A DNA stretch of 64,000 bases from Pseudomonas fluorescens (GTDB lineage: Bacteria > Pseudomonadota > Gammaproteobacteria > Pseudomonadales > Pseudomonadaceae): assembly GCF_004683905.1 (NCBI RefSeq), contig NZ_CP038438.1:992001-1056000 (forward strand). Reading direction: 5' to 3'. The notes beneath the pieces were generated by a model that searched no databases, was not told the DNA's origin, and saw only the letters and a program-made list of their open reading frames with translations. Shown piece by piece: positions 22,378 through 32,028 of the stretch. A program made the translations under genes and the position numbers. Within the stretch, counting starts at the first letter, position 1, and each line of letters opens with the position of its first letter.

Positions 22378-22466
22378 TGTAGGAGTGAGCCTGCTCGCGA
22401 TAGCTTTGTCACATTCAACATAGCGGCGACTGATACACCGCTATCGCGAGCAGGCTCACTCCTACA
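22378..22466. repeat. REP inverted pair, GCCTGCTCGCGATAG type
   Basis: Perfect 26-base arms (22378-22403 and 22441-22466) flank 37 bases of unique sequence between the NIF3 gene and cysD. Confidence 0.9.
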
Positions 22467-22609
22467 AGGGGTGGGTGCCCAAACGGGTGGGCATATTCAT
22501 ATGCCCTTTCGATCTAGTAGGCGTCCTGATTAGAAGAGGTCGCTGTGCTAGGATTCCCCGCTCGAACACGGCCCGCTGGCCGTTCATAAGAAAGCTTTCG
22601 TGAGTAGCC

Positions 22610-23527
22610 ATGGTCGACAAACTGACGCATCTGAAACAGCTGGAGGCGGAAAGCATCCACATCATCCGCGAGGTGGCCGCCGAGTTCGACAACCCGGTGA
22701 TGCTGTACTCCATCGGTAAAGACTCCGCCGTGATGCTGCATCTGGCACGCAAGGCGTTCTTCCCGGGCAAACTGCCGTTTCCGGTGATGCACGTCGACAC
22801 TCGCTGGAAATTCCAGGAGATGTACAAGTTCCGCGACAAGATGGTCGAAGAGCTGGGCCTGGACCTGATCACCCACATCAACCCCGATGGCGTGGCGCAG
22901 AACATCAACCCGTTCACCCACGGCAGCGCCAAACACACCGACATCATGAAGACCGAGGGCCTGAAACAGGCGCTCGACAAGCATGGTTTCGACGCCGCGT
23001 TCGGCGGCGCCCGTCGCGATGAAGAGAAATCCCGCGCGAAAGAGCGCGTGTACTCGTTCCGCGACAGCAAGCACCGCTGGGACCCGAAAAACCAGCGCCC
23101 TGAGCTGTGGAACGTCTACAACGGCAAGGTCAACAAGGGCGAATCCATTCGTGTGTTCCCGTTGTCGAACTGGACCGAGCTGGACATCTGGCAATACATC
23201 TACCTCGAAGGCATCCCGATCGTGCCGCTGTACTTCGCCGCCGAGCGCGAAGTGATCGAGAAGAACGGCACGCTGATCATGATCGACGACGACCGCATCC
23301 TCGAACACCTGTCCGACGAGGACAAGGCACGCATTGTCAAAAAGAAAGTGCGTTTCCGTACCCTTGGCTGCTACCCGTTGACGGGCGCGGTGGAGTCCGA
23401 GGCTGAAACCCTCACGGACATCATTCAGGAAATGCTCCTGACGCGAACTTCCGAGCGCCAGGGCCGGGTCATCGACCACGATGGCGCAGGCTCGATGGAA
23501 GACAAGAAACGTCAGGGTTATTTCTAA
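22610..23527 (+). CDS. cysD: Sulfate adenylyltransferase subunit 2
   Basis: Adenylates sulfate to APS together with the CysN GTPase. The 305-residue protein has the PP-loop [16 protein letters not shown] (about 38-53) and family blocks [13 protein letters not shown] ([14 protein letters not shown]) and [16 protein letters not shown]. Full length. It lies 9 bases before cysNC in one operon of assimilatory sulfate activation. Confidence 0.97.
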   Translation: MVDKLTHLKQLEAESIHIIREVAAEFDNPVMLYSIGKDSAVMLHLARKAFFPGKLPFPVMHVDTRWKFQEMYKFRDKMVEELGLDLITHINPDGVAQNINPFTHGSAKHTDIMKTEGLKQALDKHGFDAAFGGARRDEEKSRAKERVYSFRDSKHRWDPKNQRPELWNVYNGKVNKGESIRVFPLSNWTELDIWQYIYLEGIPIVPLYFAAEREVIEKNGTLIMIDDDRILEHLSDEDKARIVKKKVRFRTLGCYPLTGAVESEAETLTDIIQEMLLTRTSERQGRVIDHDGAGSMEDKKRQGYF

Positions 23528-23536
23528 GGGGTTGTC

Positions 23537-25435
23537 ATGTCGCACGCATCTGATTTGATCAGCGAGGACATCCTCGCCTACCTGGGCCAGCACGAACGTA
23601 AAGAGCTGCTGCGCTTTTTGACCTGCGGTAACGTCGATGACGGCAAGAGCACCCTGATCGGGCGCCTGCTGCACGACTCCAAGATGATCTACGAAGATCA
23701 CCTGGAAGCTATCACTCGCGATTCGAAGAAAGTCGGCACCACCGGTGACGACATCGACCTGGCGTTGCTGGTCGATGGCCTGCAGGCTGAGCGTGAGCAG
23801 GGCATCACCATCGATGTCGCCTACCGCTATTTCTCCACCGCCAAACGCAAATTCATCATCGCCGACACCCCTGGCCATGAGCAGTACACCCGCAACATGG
23901 CCACCGGTGCGTCCACCTGTGACCTGGCGATCATCCTGGTCGACGCCCGTTACGGGGTGCAGACCCAGACCCGCCGCCACAGCTTCATCGCCTCGTTGCT
24001 GGGCATCAAGCACATCGTCGTCGCCATCAACAAGATGGACTTGAAAGACTTTGATGAAGGCGTGTTCGAGTCGATCAAGGCCGACTACCTGAAGTTCGCC
24101 GAAGGCTTGAAGATGAAGCCTACCAGCATGCACTTCGTGCCGATGTCTGCCCTCAAGGGCGACAACGTGGTGAACAAGTCCGAGCGCTCGCCTTGGTACA
24201 AAGGCCAGTCGCTGATGGAAATCCTCGAGACCGTGGAAGTGGCGGGCGACCGCAACTTCACCGATTTGCGTTTCCCGGTGCAGTACGTCAACCGTCCGAA
24301 CCTGAACTTCCGTGGTTTCGCTGGCACCCTCGCCAGCGGCATCGTGCACAAGGGCGACGAAGTGGTGGTTCTGCCGTCGGGCAAGAGCAGCCGCGTCAAA
24401 TCCATCGTCACCTTCGAAGGTGAGCTGGAGCAGGCCGGCCCGGGTCAAGCGGTGACGCTGACCATGGAAGACGAAATCGACATCTCCCGTGGCGACCTGC
24501 TGGTGCATGCCGACAACGTGCCGCCGGTCACCGACAGCTTCGAAGCGATGCTGGTGTGGATGGCTGAAGAGCCGATGCTGCCGGGCAAGAAATACGACAT
24601 CAAGCGCGCCACCAGTTACGTGCCGGGCTCGATTGCCAGCATCGTCAACAAGGTCGACGTGAACACCCTCGAAGAAGGCCCGGCGAGCGCGTTGCAGCTC
24701 AACGAAATCGGCAAGGTGAAGATCGCGCTCGACGCGCCGATCGCCCTCGACGGTTACGACAGCAACCGCACCACCGGCGCGTTCATCGTCATCGATCGTC
24801 TGACCAACGGCACCGTCGGCGCCGGCATGATCGTCGCTCAGCCAGTGGCTCATGGGACTGCCTCGCACCACGGCAAACTGGCTCACGTTGCCACTGAGGA
24901 ACGTGCCCAGCGCTTTGGCCAGCAACCGGCTACTGTGTTGTTCAGCGGTCTGTCGGGCGCGGGCAAGAGCACGCTGGCTTATGCGGTCGAGCGCAAGCTG
25001 TTCGACATGGGCCGTGCGGTGTTTGTGCTCGACGGTCAGAATCTGCGTCACGACCTGAACAAAGGTCTGCCGCAGGATCGTGCCGGTCGTACCGAGAACT
25101 GGCGGCGTGCTGCGCATGTGGCGCGTCAGTTCAACGAGGCGGGTCTGTTGACCCTGGCGGCGTTTGTTGCGCCGAGTGCTGAAGGTCGTGAGCAGGCCAA
25201 GGATCTGATCGGCAAGGAGCGTCTGCTGACGGTTTATGTGCAGGCTTCGCCGGCGGTGTGTGCCGAGCGTGATCCGCAGGGCTTGTATGCTGCGGGTGGC
25301 GATAATATTCCGGGTGAGTCGTTCCCGTATGACGTGCCGCTGAATGCTGATCTGGTGATCGACACGCAGTCGCTGTCGTTGGAAGAGAGCGTCAAGCAGG
25401 TGCTGGATCTGCTGCGCAAGCGTGGCGCGATTTAA
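23537..25435 (+). CDS. cysNC: Bifunctional sulfate adenylyltransferase subunit 1 / APS kinase
   Basis: Fusion of CysN (GTPase that drives APS formation with CysD) and CysC (APS kinase making PAPS), 632 residues. CysN motifs: G1 [14 protein letters not shown]3 [12 protein letters not shown]4 NKMDL within residues 1-430. CysC begins near 465 with P-loop [17 protein letters not shown]. The usual APS-kinase active-site segment FISPYR reads FVAPSAEG here, so the conserved Ser position is Ala; this is worth noting but similar variants may be normal in Pseudomonas. A terminator follows. Confidence 0.96.
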   Translation: MSHASDLISEDILAYLGQHERKELLRFLTCGNVDDGKSTLIGRLLHDSKMIYEDHLEAITRDSKKVGTTGDDIDLALLVDGLQAEREQGITIDVAYRYFSTAKRKFIIADTPGHEQYTRNMATGASTCDLAIILVDARYGVQTQTRRHSFIASLLGIKHIVVAINKMDLKDFDEGVFESIKADYLKFAEGLKMKPTSMHFVPMSALKGDNVVNKSERSPWYKGQSLMEILETVEVAGDRNFTDLRFPVQYVNRPNLNFRGFAGTLASGIVHKGDEVVVLPSGKSSRVKSIVTFEGELEQAGPGQAVTLTMEDEIDISRGDLLVHADNVPPVTDSFEAMLVWMAEEPMLPGKKYDIKRATSYVPGSIASIVNKVDVNTLEEGPASALQLNEIGKVKIALDAPIALDGYDSNRTTGAFIVIDRLTNGTVGAGMIVAQPVAHGTASHHGKLAHVATEERAQRFGQQPATVLFSGLSGAGKSTLAYAVERKLFDMGRAVFVLDGQNLRHDLNKGLPQDRAGRTENWRRAAHVARQFNEAGLLTLAAFVAPSAEGREQAKDLIGKERLLTVYVQASPAVCAERDPQGLYAAGGDNIPGESFPYDVPLNADLVIDTQSLSLEESVKQVLDLLRKRGAI

Positions 25436-25455
25436 GCTTTAGCCGGAAATGAAAG

Positions 25456-25487
25456 GCCCGCGGATGAGTGATCATCGGCGGGTTTTT
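25456..25487 (+). terminator. Terminator of the cysD-cysNC operon
   Basis: CCCGC-G-GATGA and TCATC-G-GCGGG form a GC-rich hairpin followed by six T residues, 21 bases after the cysNC stop. Confidence 0.8.
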
Positions 25488-25569
25488 TATTGTGGGGCAT
25501 TTGGTTTTCGGCGGTGGCGGCTTTTGGGCTGACCATGCTCTTGGGGTTTTGGGGGTATATCCGTTGCTG

Positions 25570-25860
25570 CGGTAACGGCTGATTATGGTTCCGCCCTTAC
25601 GGCGGGTCACTTTTTACAAACGCCTAAAAAGTAACCAAAAACGCTTGCTCCTGCGTTCGGCCCACTCGCTGGGGCTCCGGGTTCCTTCGCTGCGGGATTG
25701 ATCCGGGGGGCAGCGCCTACGGTTTGCTTCGCTGCACCTCCTCTCGCTGTGTTTGGCTTCGCCAAACGGTCGCTGCGCTCCCACCCCCGGATCAATCCCT
25801 ACGCTCAGCCTTCCGACGTCGCCCGTGGATCAAGATCAAAAGCTTTCGGCGAGCTGACAC
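25570..25860. repeat. Composite extragenic repeat without a credible gene
   Basis: GC-rich sequence (GGTTCCGCCCTTACGGCGGG then AAAAAGTAACCAAAAACGC) with nested inverted repeats, the clearest being GGGATTGATCCGGGGG at 25694-25709 against CCCCCGGATCAATCCC at 25784-25799. I recall similar stretches as a dispersed Pseudomonas repeat often mis-annotated as small proteins. Open frames here (25607-25795 minus, 25698-26036 plus) lack family features and were not called as genes. Confidence 0.6.
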
Positions 25861-25907
25861 TCGGCCATTTGAGTGGTGAAAAGCGTGCGCCTGGCTTTAG
25901 TTTTTCC

Positions 25908-26215
25908 TGTGGGAGCTGGCTTGCCAGCGATGGCGGCCTGACAGCCGACCAATCTCTACCTGAATACACCGGTTTCAAACTGTGGGAGCGAGCTTGCTCG
26001 CGAAGGTGGTCTGACAGCCGACTAATCTCTACCTGAATACACCGTGTGCAAACTGTGGGAGCGGGCTTGCTCGCGAAGGCGGCCTCACAGCCGACCAAGC
26101 TCTAACTGAATGCACTCCATCCAACTGTAGGAGTGAGCCTGCTCGCGATAGCGGTATGTCGTTCAACATTGGGAGTGGCTGTTCCACCGCTATCGCGAGC
26201 AGGCTCGCTCCTACA
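25908..26215. repeat. Array of tandem 73-bp REP-containing units
   Basis: REP cores recur at 25908, 25981, 26054 and 26126, with near-constant 73-base spacing. The filler between them is also conserved (CAGCCGACCAATCTCTACCTGAATACACC in the first, with small changes in the next two), so the whole REP-plus-spacer unit has been duplicated in tandem. The final unit is a REP inverted pair ending at 26215. Confidence 0.85.
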
Positions 26216-26220
26216 GGGGA

Positions 26221-27126
26221 TTAACGTTTGTCTGGGAATTCGCGGTGCATCTGTTCCAGCAGTGCATCCTTGTCCTGCCACAGCTGGTTGATCCAGCCCT
26301 GGAATTGCAGGCGATATTCGCCGTCCTGGTCGTAGTTCTTGCCGATGAAGGCCGGCGGGATTTTCAGCTCTTCAAAGTGCACCACCACGTCGCGCACGTT
26401 GCCGCACAGCAGATCCCAGAAACCCGGACGCCCGCCCGGATAGTGGATGGTCACGTTGACGATCGACTCCAGTTGCTCACCCATCGCGTCCAGCACGAAG
26501 GCGATGCCACCCGCCTTGGGTTTGAGCAGGTATTCGAACGGTGACTGCTGTTGCGCATGTTTGCCTTCGGTGAAGCGCGTGCCTTCGACGAAGTTGAAAA
26601 TCCCCACCGGGTGGTTGCGGAATTTCGCGCAGGTCTTGCGCGTGGTTTCCAGGTCTTTGCCTTTCTTCTCTGGATGCTTTTCCAGGTACGCCTTGGAGTA
26701 GCGCTTCATGAACGGGAAGCCCAGCGCCCACCACGCCAGACCGATCACCGGGACCCAGATCAGCTCCTGCTTGAGGAAGAATTTCAGCGGCTGGATGCGG
26801 CGGTTGAGCACGTATTGCAGCACCAGAATGTCGACCCAGCTCTGGTGGTTGCTGGTGATCAGGTATGAGTGTTGGTAGTCCAGACCTTGCAGGCCGCTGA
26901 TGTGCCAGCGGGTGCGGCGCACCAGGTTCATCCAGCCTTTGTTGTTGCTGATCCAGGCTTCGTGGGTGTGGCTCATCAGCCACAGTGAGGCGCGGCGGGC
27001 GAGGTCGAAGGGCAGCACTTTGATCAGCGCGACGCAGAACAGGAACGAGCACAGCAGAATCGTATTGAGTGCCAACAGCAGCGCGGCGATCACGCCGCGA
27101 ATCGGGGCGGGCAGGAAGTCCAGCAT
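26221..27126 (-). CDS. YihG-like lysophospholipid/phosphate acyltransferase
   Basis: Inner-membrane acyltransferase (301 residues) of the PlsC superfamily. An N-terminal hydrophobic segment (about 8-35) precedes the HX4D catalytic motif NHQSWVD, and FVEGTRFTEGKH is the phosphate-binding glycerophosphate motif. The overall sequence resembles E. coli YihG, an acyltransferase with a role in lysophospholipid acylation. It begins directly after the pta stop codon and is probably co-transcribed with pta. Confidence 0.85.
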   Translation of the reverse strand: MLDFLPAPIRGVIAALLLALNTILLCSFLFCVALIKVLPFDLARRASLWLMSHTHEAWISNNKGWMNLVRRTRWHISGLQGLDYQHSYLITSNHQSWVDILVLQYVLNRRIQPLKFFLKQELIWVPVIGLAWWALGFPFMKRYSKAYLEKHPEKKGKDLETTRKTCAKFRNHPVGIFNFVEGTRFTEGKHAQQQSPFEYLLKPKAGGIAFVLDAMGEQLESIVNVTIHYPGGRPGFWDLLCGNVRDVVVHFEELKIPPAFIGKNYDQDGEYRLQFQGWINQLWQDKDALLEQMHREFPDKR

Positions 27127-29226
27127 TTACACATCCATAGGTCGGTTGGCGGCTTGAATCGCGGTCAGGGCGATGGTGTAGACGATGTCGTCGACCTGCG
27201 CGCCACGCGGCAGGTCGTTCACCGGTTTGCGCAGGCCTTGCAGCATCGGGCCGAGGCTGACGCAGTCGGCGCTGCGCTGCACGGCTTTGTGGGTGGTGTT
27301 GCCGGTGTTCAGGTCGGGGAACACGAACACCGTGGCGCGACCGGCCACCTGGCTGTTCGGCGCCAGTTGCCGGGCAACGTCTGCGTTGGCAGCGGCGTCG
27401 TATTGCAGCGGGCCGTCGATCAGCAGCGAGTGCTGTTGCTCGTGGGCGAGCAGGGTGGCTTCGCGGACTTTCTCGACTTCTTCACCGCTGGCCGATTCGC
27501 CGCTGGAGTAACTGATCATCGCCACGCGCGGGGTGATGCCGAATGCTGCTGCGGAATCAGCGCTTTGCAGGGCGATCTCCGCCAGTTCGGCGGCGCTCGG
27601 GTGCGGGTTCATCACGCAGTCGCCGTAGACCAGCACTTCTTCGGGGAACAGCATGAAGAACACCGACGACACCAGCGTGCAGCCCGGTGCAGTCTTGATC
27701 AGTTGCAGGGCCGGGCGGATGGTGTTGGCGGTGGTGTTGATCACGCCCGAGACCAGGCCGTCGACCTCATCCAGCGCGAGCATCATGGTGCCGATCACCA
27801 CGGTGTCTTCCAGTTGCTGTTCGGCCATCGGCGCGTTGAGGCTTTTGCTTTTGCGCAGGGCGACCATCGGCTCGATGTAGCGCTCGCGGATCAGGTCCGG
27901 ATCGATAATCTCCAGCCCCGGCGGCAACTCGATACCTTGCGCACGGGCCACGGCTTCGACGTCTTCGGGTTTGGCCAGCAGCACGCAACGGGCGATGCCG
28001 CGCTCCTGGCAGATCGCCGCCGCTTGCACGGTGAGCGGCTCGCTGCCTTCAGGCAGGACGATACGTTTGTTCGCCGACTGCGCCCGTTGAATCAGTTGGT
28101 AGCGGAATACCGCTGGCGACAGACGCATTTCCCGTGGTGTGCCGCAGCGTTGATGCAGCCATTTGGCGTCGAGATGACTGGCGACGAAGTCAGTGATGAT
28201 CTCCGCACGCTCGCGGTCATCGATGGGGATTTCCTTGTTCAGGCCATTGAGCAGGTTGGCGGTGTCGTAGGAGCCAGTGCTCACCGACAGCACCGGCAGA
28301 CCGGCCTGCAACGCGCCACGGCATAGGTCCATGATGCGTGGATCGGGCAGGGTGTCGCTGGTCAGCAACAGCCCGGCCAGCGGTACGCCATTGAGTGCCG
28401 CGAGGCTGACCGCGAGGATGATGTCGTCGCGATCACCCGGGGTCACCACCAGTACGCCGGGCTTGAGCAGCTCCACAGTGTTGCGCATGGTCCGTGCGCA
28501 GATGATGATTTTGGTCATGCGCCGGGTTTCGTAATCGCCGGCGTTGAGCACCTGCGCGCCCATCAGGTCGGCGACGTCGCGGGTACGCGGTGCATTGAGT
28601 TCGGGCTGAAACGGAATGCAGCCGAGCAGGCGGAAATCACCGCTGCGCAACAGCGGCGAATGCTCTTTGAGGCGCGTGGCGAAGGCGTCCATGCTCTCCT
28701 CGGTCTTGACCTTGTTGAGGATTACGCCGAGGACTTTTGGATCTTTCGGGCCGCCGAACAATTGCGCCTGCAATTCCACGCGACCGGAGAGTTCGGCAAG
28801 CACTTCGTTTTCCGGGGCCGAGACCAGAATCACCTCGGCATCCAGGCTTTTCGCCAGGTGCAAATTGACCCGCGCGGCGTAGCTGGCGCTACGGGTCGGC
28901 ACCATGCCTTCGACCACCAGCACATCTTTGCCGATAGCAGCTTGCTGATAGAGGGCGATGATTTCTTCGAGCAACTCATCGAGCTGACCGTCGCCGAGCA
29001 TCCGCTCGACATGGGCCAGGCCCAGTGGCTGCGGCGGTTTCAGGCCGTGGGTGCGCGCTACCAGTTCGGTGGAGCGCTCAGGACCAGTGTCGCCCGGATG
29101 CGGCTGGGCAATCGGTTTGAAGAAGCCGACTTTCAGTCCGGCCCGCTCCAGGGTACGCACCAGCCCGAGGCTGATGGAGGTCAGACCCACGCCAAAATCG
29201 GTGGGCGCGATAAAAAAAGTTTGCAT
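27127..29226 (-). CDS. pta: Phosphate acetyltransferase
   Basis: Interconverts acetyl-CoA and acetyl phosphate. The 699-residue protein is the long Pta form: an N-terminal P-loop-like/BioD-related part (about 1-220), a middle DRTGG domain (about 220-330) and a C-terminal catalytic PTA domain (about 380-699, with NPHPSAAELAEIA, MISYSSGESASG and FVFPDLNTGNTTHKA). No acetate kinase gene lies beside it in this window, unlike the ackA-pta pair of P. aeruginosa. Confidence 0.96.
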   Translation of the reverse strand: MQTFFIAPTDFGVGLTSISLGLVRTLERAGLKVGFFKPIAQPHPGDTGPERSTELVARTHGLKPPQPLGLAHVERMLGDGQLDELLEEIIALYQQAAIGKDVLVVEGMVPTRSASYAARVNLHLAKSLDAEVILVSAPENEVLAELSGRVELQAQLFGGPKDPKVLGVILNKVKTEESMDAFATRLKEHSPLLRSGDFRLLGCIPFQPELNAPRTRDVADLMGAQVLNAGDYETRRMTKIIICARTMRNTVELLKPGVLVVTPGDRDDIILAVSLAALNGVPLAGLLLTSDTLPDPRIMDLCRGALQAGLPVLSVSTGSYDTANLLNGLNKEIPIDDRERAEIITDFVASHLDAKWLHQRCGTPREMRLSPAVFRYQLIQRAQSANKRIVLPEGSEPLTVQAAAICQERGIARCVLLAKPEDVEAVARAQGIELPPGLEIIDPDLIRERYIEPMVALRKSKSLNAPMAEQQLEDTVVIGTMMLALDEVDGLVSGVINTTANTIRPALQLIKTAPGCTLVSSVFFMLFPEEVLVYGDCVMNPHPSAAELAEIALQSADSAAAFGITPRVAMISYSSGESASGEEVEKVREATLLAHEQQHSLLIDGPLQYDAAANADVARQLAPNSQVAGRATVFVFPDLNTGNTTHKAVQRSADCVSLGPMLQGLRKPVNDLPRGAQVDDIVYTIALTAIQAANRPMDV

Positions 29227-29286
29227 GCGGATTCTCTAAAGGTGCATGGCAATGGTGGCGATCTATACGTGACCGCCTACCGCAAT

Positions 29287-29583
29287 TCAGTCGCCAAGGT
29301 TATCGCTAACCGAGCCTTGTGCGCACCAACCGCAGTCAAAGGGTTGGCCTATTTTTTCAATACGTTGCGCCGGGTCCAGGACCCATGGCCGCGATTGCCA
29401 CGGCGGCTGGTGACGCAGGTGCTGGGTGTGGCCACAGGAAAGCTCGGCCACCCAGTGACCGTCTTCATCCTGATGGAAGCCGGCGATTGTCGAATCCCGT
29501 TTGTCCGGGTTGTGTTCGCTTTCGCGCGATTGCTTCGCTAAACTTGGCCTTTCTATATTCTTCTGCAAAAGGTCTCGCCCCAT
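29287..29583 (-). CDS. DUF3565 small protein
   Basis: A 98-residue protein (from ATG at 29583) with the DUF3565 core IAGFHQDEDGHWVAELSCGHTQHLRHQPPW and FDCGWCAQG; the Cys/His pattern (CGHTQH, CGWC) suggests a small zinc-binding fold. Function unknown. The start is doubtful: ATG 29583 has no ribosome binding site and overlaps the divergent slyD start by two bases. A TTG at 29568 is an alternative. Residues before IAGFHQ are not conserved as far as I can tell. Confidence 0.6.
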   Translation of the reverse strand: MGRDLLQKNIERPSLAKQSRESEHNPDKRDSTIAGFHQDEDGHWVAELSCGHTQHLRHQPPWQSRPWVLDPAQRIEKIGQPFDCGWCAQGSVSDNLGD

Positions 29584-30067
29584 GCTGATCGCCGCCAATA
29601 AGGCTGTCTCCATCGACTATACCCTGACCAACGACGCTGGTGAGGTCATCGACAGCTCCGCCGGCGGCGCTCCGCTGGTCTACCTGCAAGGCGCAGGCAA
29701 CATCATTCCGGGCCTGGAAAAAGCTCTGGAAGGCAAGGCTGTTGGTGACGAGCTGGAAGTTTCCGTTGAGCCGGAAGACGCTTACGGCGAATACGCTGCC
29801 GAACTGGTCAGCACCCTGAGCCGCAGCATGTTCGAAGGCGTTGATGAGCTGGAAGTCGGCATGCAGTTCCACGCTTCGGCGCCGGACGGCCAGATGCAGA
29901 TCGTGACCATCCGTGACCTGGACGGCGACGACGTCACCGTTGACGGCAATCACCCACTGGCCGGTCAGCGCCTGAACTTCAAAGTGAAGGTCGTTGCTAT
30001 CCGTGACGCCAGCCAGGAAGAAGTCGCTCATGGCCACGTCCATGGCGAAGGTGGCCATCACCACTGA
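29582..30067 (+). CDS. slyD: SlyD-type FKBP peptidyl-prolyl isomerase
   Basis: A 161-residue prolyl isomerase/chaperone with the SlyD layout: split FKBP domain (YTLTNDAGEVIDSS, IIPGLEKALEGKAVGDE) with an inserted IF chaperone domain (about 70-130) and a His-rich tail (HGHVHGEGGHHH) able to bind nickel. The frame is open from 29501, but MLIAANKAVSIDYTL at 29582 is the family start. A terminator follows at 30097. Confidence 0.93.
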   Translation: MLIAANKAVSIDYTLTNDAGEVIDSSAGGAPLVYLQGAGNIIPGLEKALEGKAVGDELEVSVEPEDAYGEYAAELVSTLSRSMFEGVDELEVGMQFHASAPDGQMQIVTIRDLDGDDVTVDGNHPLAGQRLNFKVKVVAIRDASQEEVAHGHVHGEGGHHH

Positions 30068-30096
30068 TTTTCTGCGCTAAGCTTCGAGTACTGGAG

Positions 30097-30118
30097 AGGC
30101 GCCTGCGGGCGCCTTTTT
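30097..30118 (+). terminator. Terminator after slyD
   Basis: AGGCGCC and GGCGCCT flank a 4-base loop and are followed by five T residues, 30 bases after the slyD stop. Confidence 0.8.
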
Positions 30119-30189
30119 AGTCCGCGGCTGTCCTTGGTGCTCTCGCCAAGTGGCTGTTTCGAGTAGAACACGGGAATCTGGAGTCCGTC

Positions 30190-30672
30190 ATGAGTGCTTT
30201 TCACGACCTTAAGTTGACAGCCCTGGATGGTCAGGAGCTACCGCTGGCGCCTTTCAAAGGCCAAGTCGTGCTGGTGGTCAACGTCGCCTCCAAATGCGGC
30301 TTGACCCCACAGTACGCGGCGCTGGAAAACCTCTACCAGCAATTCAAGGGCAAGGGCTTCAGTGTGCTGGGCCTGCCGTGCAACCAGTTTGCCGGTCAGG
30401 AGCCAGGTACCGAACAGCAAATCCAGGAGTTCTGCAGCCTGAACTATGGCGTGACGTTCCCGTTGTCGAGCAAGCTTGAAGTCAACGGCCATGATCGTCA
30501 TCAGTTGTACCGCTTGCTGGCGGGCGAGGGTGCGGAGTTTCCGGGGGATATCACCTGGAACTTCGAGAAATTCCTGCTGGGCAAGGATGGCCGGGTATTG
30601 GCGCGATTCTCGCCGCGCACGCCGCCGGATGATCCGACCATTGTCCACGCGATTGAAAAAGCGCTGGGCTGA
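30190..30672 (+). CDS. Glutathione peroxidase family protein
   Basis: A 160-residue thiol peroxidase of the GPx family that reduces hydrogen and organic peroxides. The catalytic tetrad is visible: C36 in NVASKCGLTPQY, Gln in LPCNQFAGQEP, and Trp-Asn in ITWNFEKFL. It uses cysteine, not selenocysteine, and many such bacterial enzymes take electrons from thioredoxin. No signal peptide. Followed by a strong terminator. Confidence 0.95.
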   Translation: MSAFHDLKLTALDGQELPLAPFKGQVVLVVNVASKCGLTPQYAALENLYQQFKGKGFSVLGLPCNQFAGQEPGTEQQIQEFCSLNYGVTFPLSSKLEVNGHDRHQLYRLLAGEGAEFPGDITWNFEKFLLGKDGRVLARFSPRTPPDDPTIVHAIEKALG

Positions 30673-30677
30673 AACAC

Positions 30678-30710
30678 AAAAATCGCAGCCATCGAGCTGC
30701 GATTTTTTTT
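30678..30710 (+). terminator. Terminator after the glutathione peroxidase gene
   Basis: AAAATCGCAGC (30679-30689) pairs perfectly with GCTGCGATTTT (30696-30706) around a 6-base loop, followed by a T run. Confidence 0.88.
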
Positions 30711-30813
30711 GCCTGACTTTTGACCCTTAATCATTCAAATCAATAGTGCTGTTAAAAGGCGCTGACTGGTCATATTATCGCCGTCATAAAGTCATTCCCT
30801 GTGGAGCCTTCCA

Positions 30814-31917
30814 ATGCCGGTGCAAGCCCTGTTCAAACCGTTCCACCTCGGTGCCCTCGAACTGCCGACCCGCGTGGTGATGGCGCCGATGACCCGCTCG
30901 TTTTCCCCGGGTGGCGTACCCAATTCCAAAGTGATCGAGTACTACCGTCGCCGCGCTGCGGCTGGTGTTGGTCTGATCATCACTGAGGGCACCACTGTCG
31001 GTCACAAGGCTTCCAACGGTTACCCGAACGTGCCGCAGTTTTTCGGTGAAGCGCCACTGGCCGGCTGGAAAAAAGTCGTCGACGCGGTGCATGCCGAGGG
31101 CGGCAAGATTGTTCCGCAACTGTGGCATGTCGGCAGTGTGCGCCGCATTGGCACCGAGCCGGACGCCAGCGTGCCGGCTTACGGTCCGACGGAAAAACTC
31201 AAGGATGGCCAGGTCGTGGTGCACGGCATGACCAAACAGGACATTCAGGACGTGATCGGTGCTTTCGCCCAAGCGGCGAAGGATGCGCAAAGCATCGGCA
31301 TGGACGGCGTGGAAATCCACGGCGCCCACGGCTATCTGATCGACCAGTTCTTCTGGGAAGGCAGCAATCAGCGCACCGATGAATACGGCGGCAGCCTGGC
31401 CAACCGTTCGCGGTTCGCCATCGAGCTGATTCAAGCGGTGCGTGCGGCAGTCGGTGAAGGCTTCCCGATCATCTTCCGTTTTTCGCAGTGGAAGCAGCAG
31501 GATTACACCGCGCGTCTGGTGCAGACCCCGGAGGCGCTGGGCGAATTCCTCAAGCCGTTGGCCGACGCCGGGGTGGACATTTTCCACTGCTCGACGCGGC
31601 GTTTCTGGGAGCCTGAATTTGACGGTTCCGAGCTGAACCTGGCCGGCTGGACGCGCAAACTGACCGGCAAACCGACCATCACCGTAGGCAGCGTCGGCCT
31701 GGACGGCGAGTTCCTGCAGTTCATGGTCAACACCGACAAGGTCGCGCAACCGGCAAGTCTGGAGAAACTGCTGGAGCGTCTGAACAACGACGAGTTCGAT
31801 CTGGTGGCAGTGGGCCGTGCGCTGCTGGTGGATCCGGACTGGGCGCTGAAAGTCCGTGAAGGGCGTGAGCAGGATATTCTGCCGTTCAGCCGTGAGGCGT
31901 TGATGACCCTGGTTTAA
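30814..31917 (+). CDS. Old Yellow Enzyme-family NADH:flavin oxidoreductase
   Basis: FMN-dependent ene-reductase (367 residues, TIM barrel). Features: MAPMTRS near the N terminus for FMN, PQLWHVGSVRR, the substrate-binding His pair in VEIHGAHGYLIDQFFW, EYGGSLANRSRF, and the C-terminal FMN phosphate site VAVGRALLVDPDWA. Substrate is unknown; the family reduces activated C=C bonds and nitro or nitrate esters. It is a single gene bounded by terminator and REP. Confidence 0.92.
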   Translation: MPVQALFKPFHLGALELPTRVVMAPMTRSFSPGGVPNSKVIEYYRRRAAAGVGLIITEGTTVGHKASNGYPNVPQFFGEAPLAGWKKVVDAVHAEGGKIVPQLWHVGSVRRIGTEPDASVPAYGPTEKLKDGQVVVHGMTKQDIQDVIGAFAQAAKDAQSIGMDGVEIHGAHGYLIDQFFWEGSNQRTDEYGGSLANRSRFAIELIQAVRAAVGEGFPIIFRFSQWKQQDYTARLVQTPEALGEFLKPLADAGVDIFHCSTRRFWEPEFDGSELNLAGWTRKLTGKPTITVGSVGLDGEFLQFMVNTDKVAQPASLEKLLERLNNDEFDLVAVGRALLVDPDWALKVREGREQDILPFSREALMTLV

Positions 31918-31931
31918 ACTTCGCCTGTAAC

Positions 31932-32010
31932 GCCCTCTTCGCGAGCAAGCTCGCTCCCACATTTTGAAATGCATTCCAAATGTGGGAGCGAGCTTGCTCG
32001 CGAAGAGGGC
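31932..32010. repeat. REP inverted pair, GAGCTTGCTCGCGAA type
   Basis: Perfect 33-base arms (31932-31964 and 31978-32010) separated by 13 bases, placed between convergent genes. Confidence 0.92.
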
Positions 32011-32028
32011 ATCAGAGTCGACGATGAT

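Noticed and set aside
22514..25117. Open frame of 867 codons on the minus strand
   Set aside because: Antisense shadow of cysD and cysNC; no family features.
25698..26036. Small protein of 112 codons
   Set aside because: Runs through a composite repeat and REP units; peptide carries REP-derived sequence.
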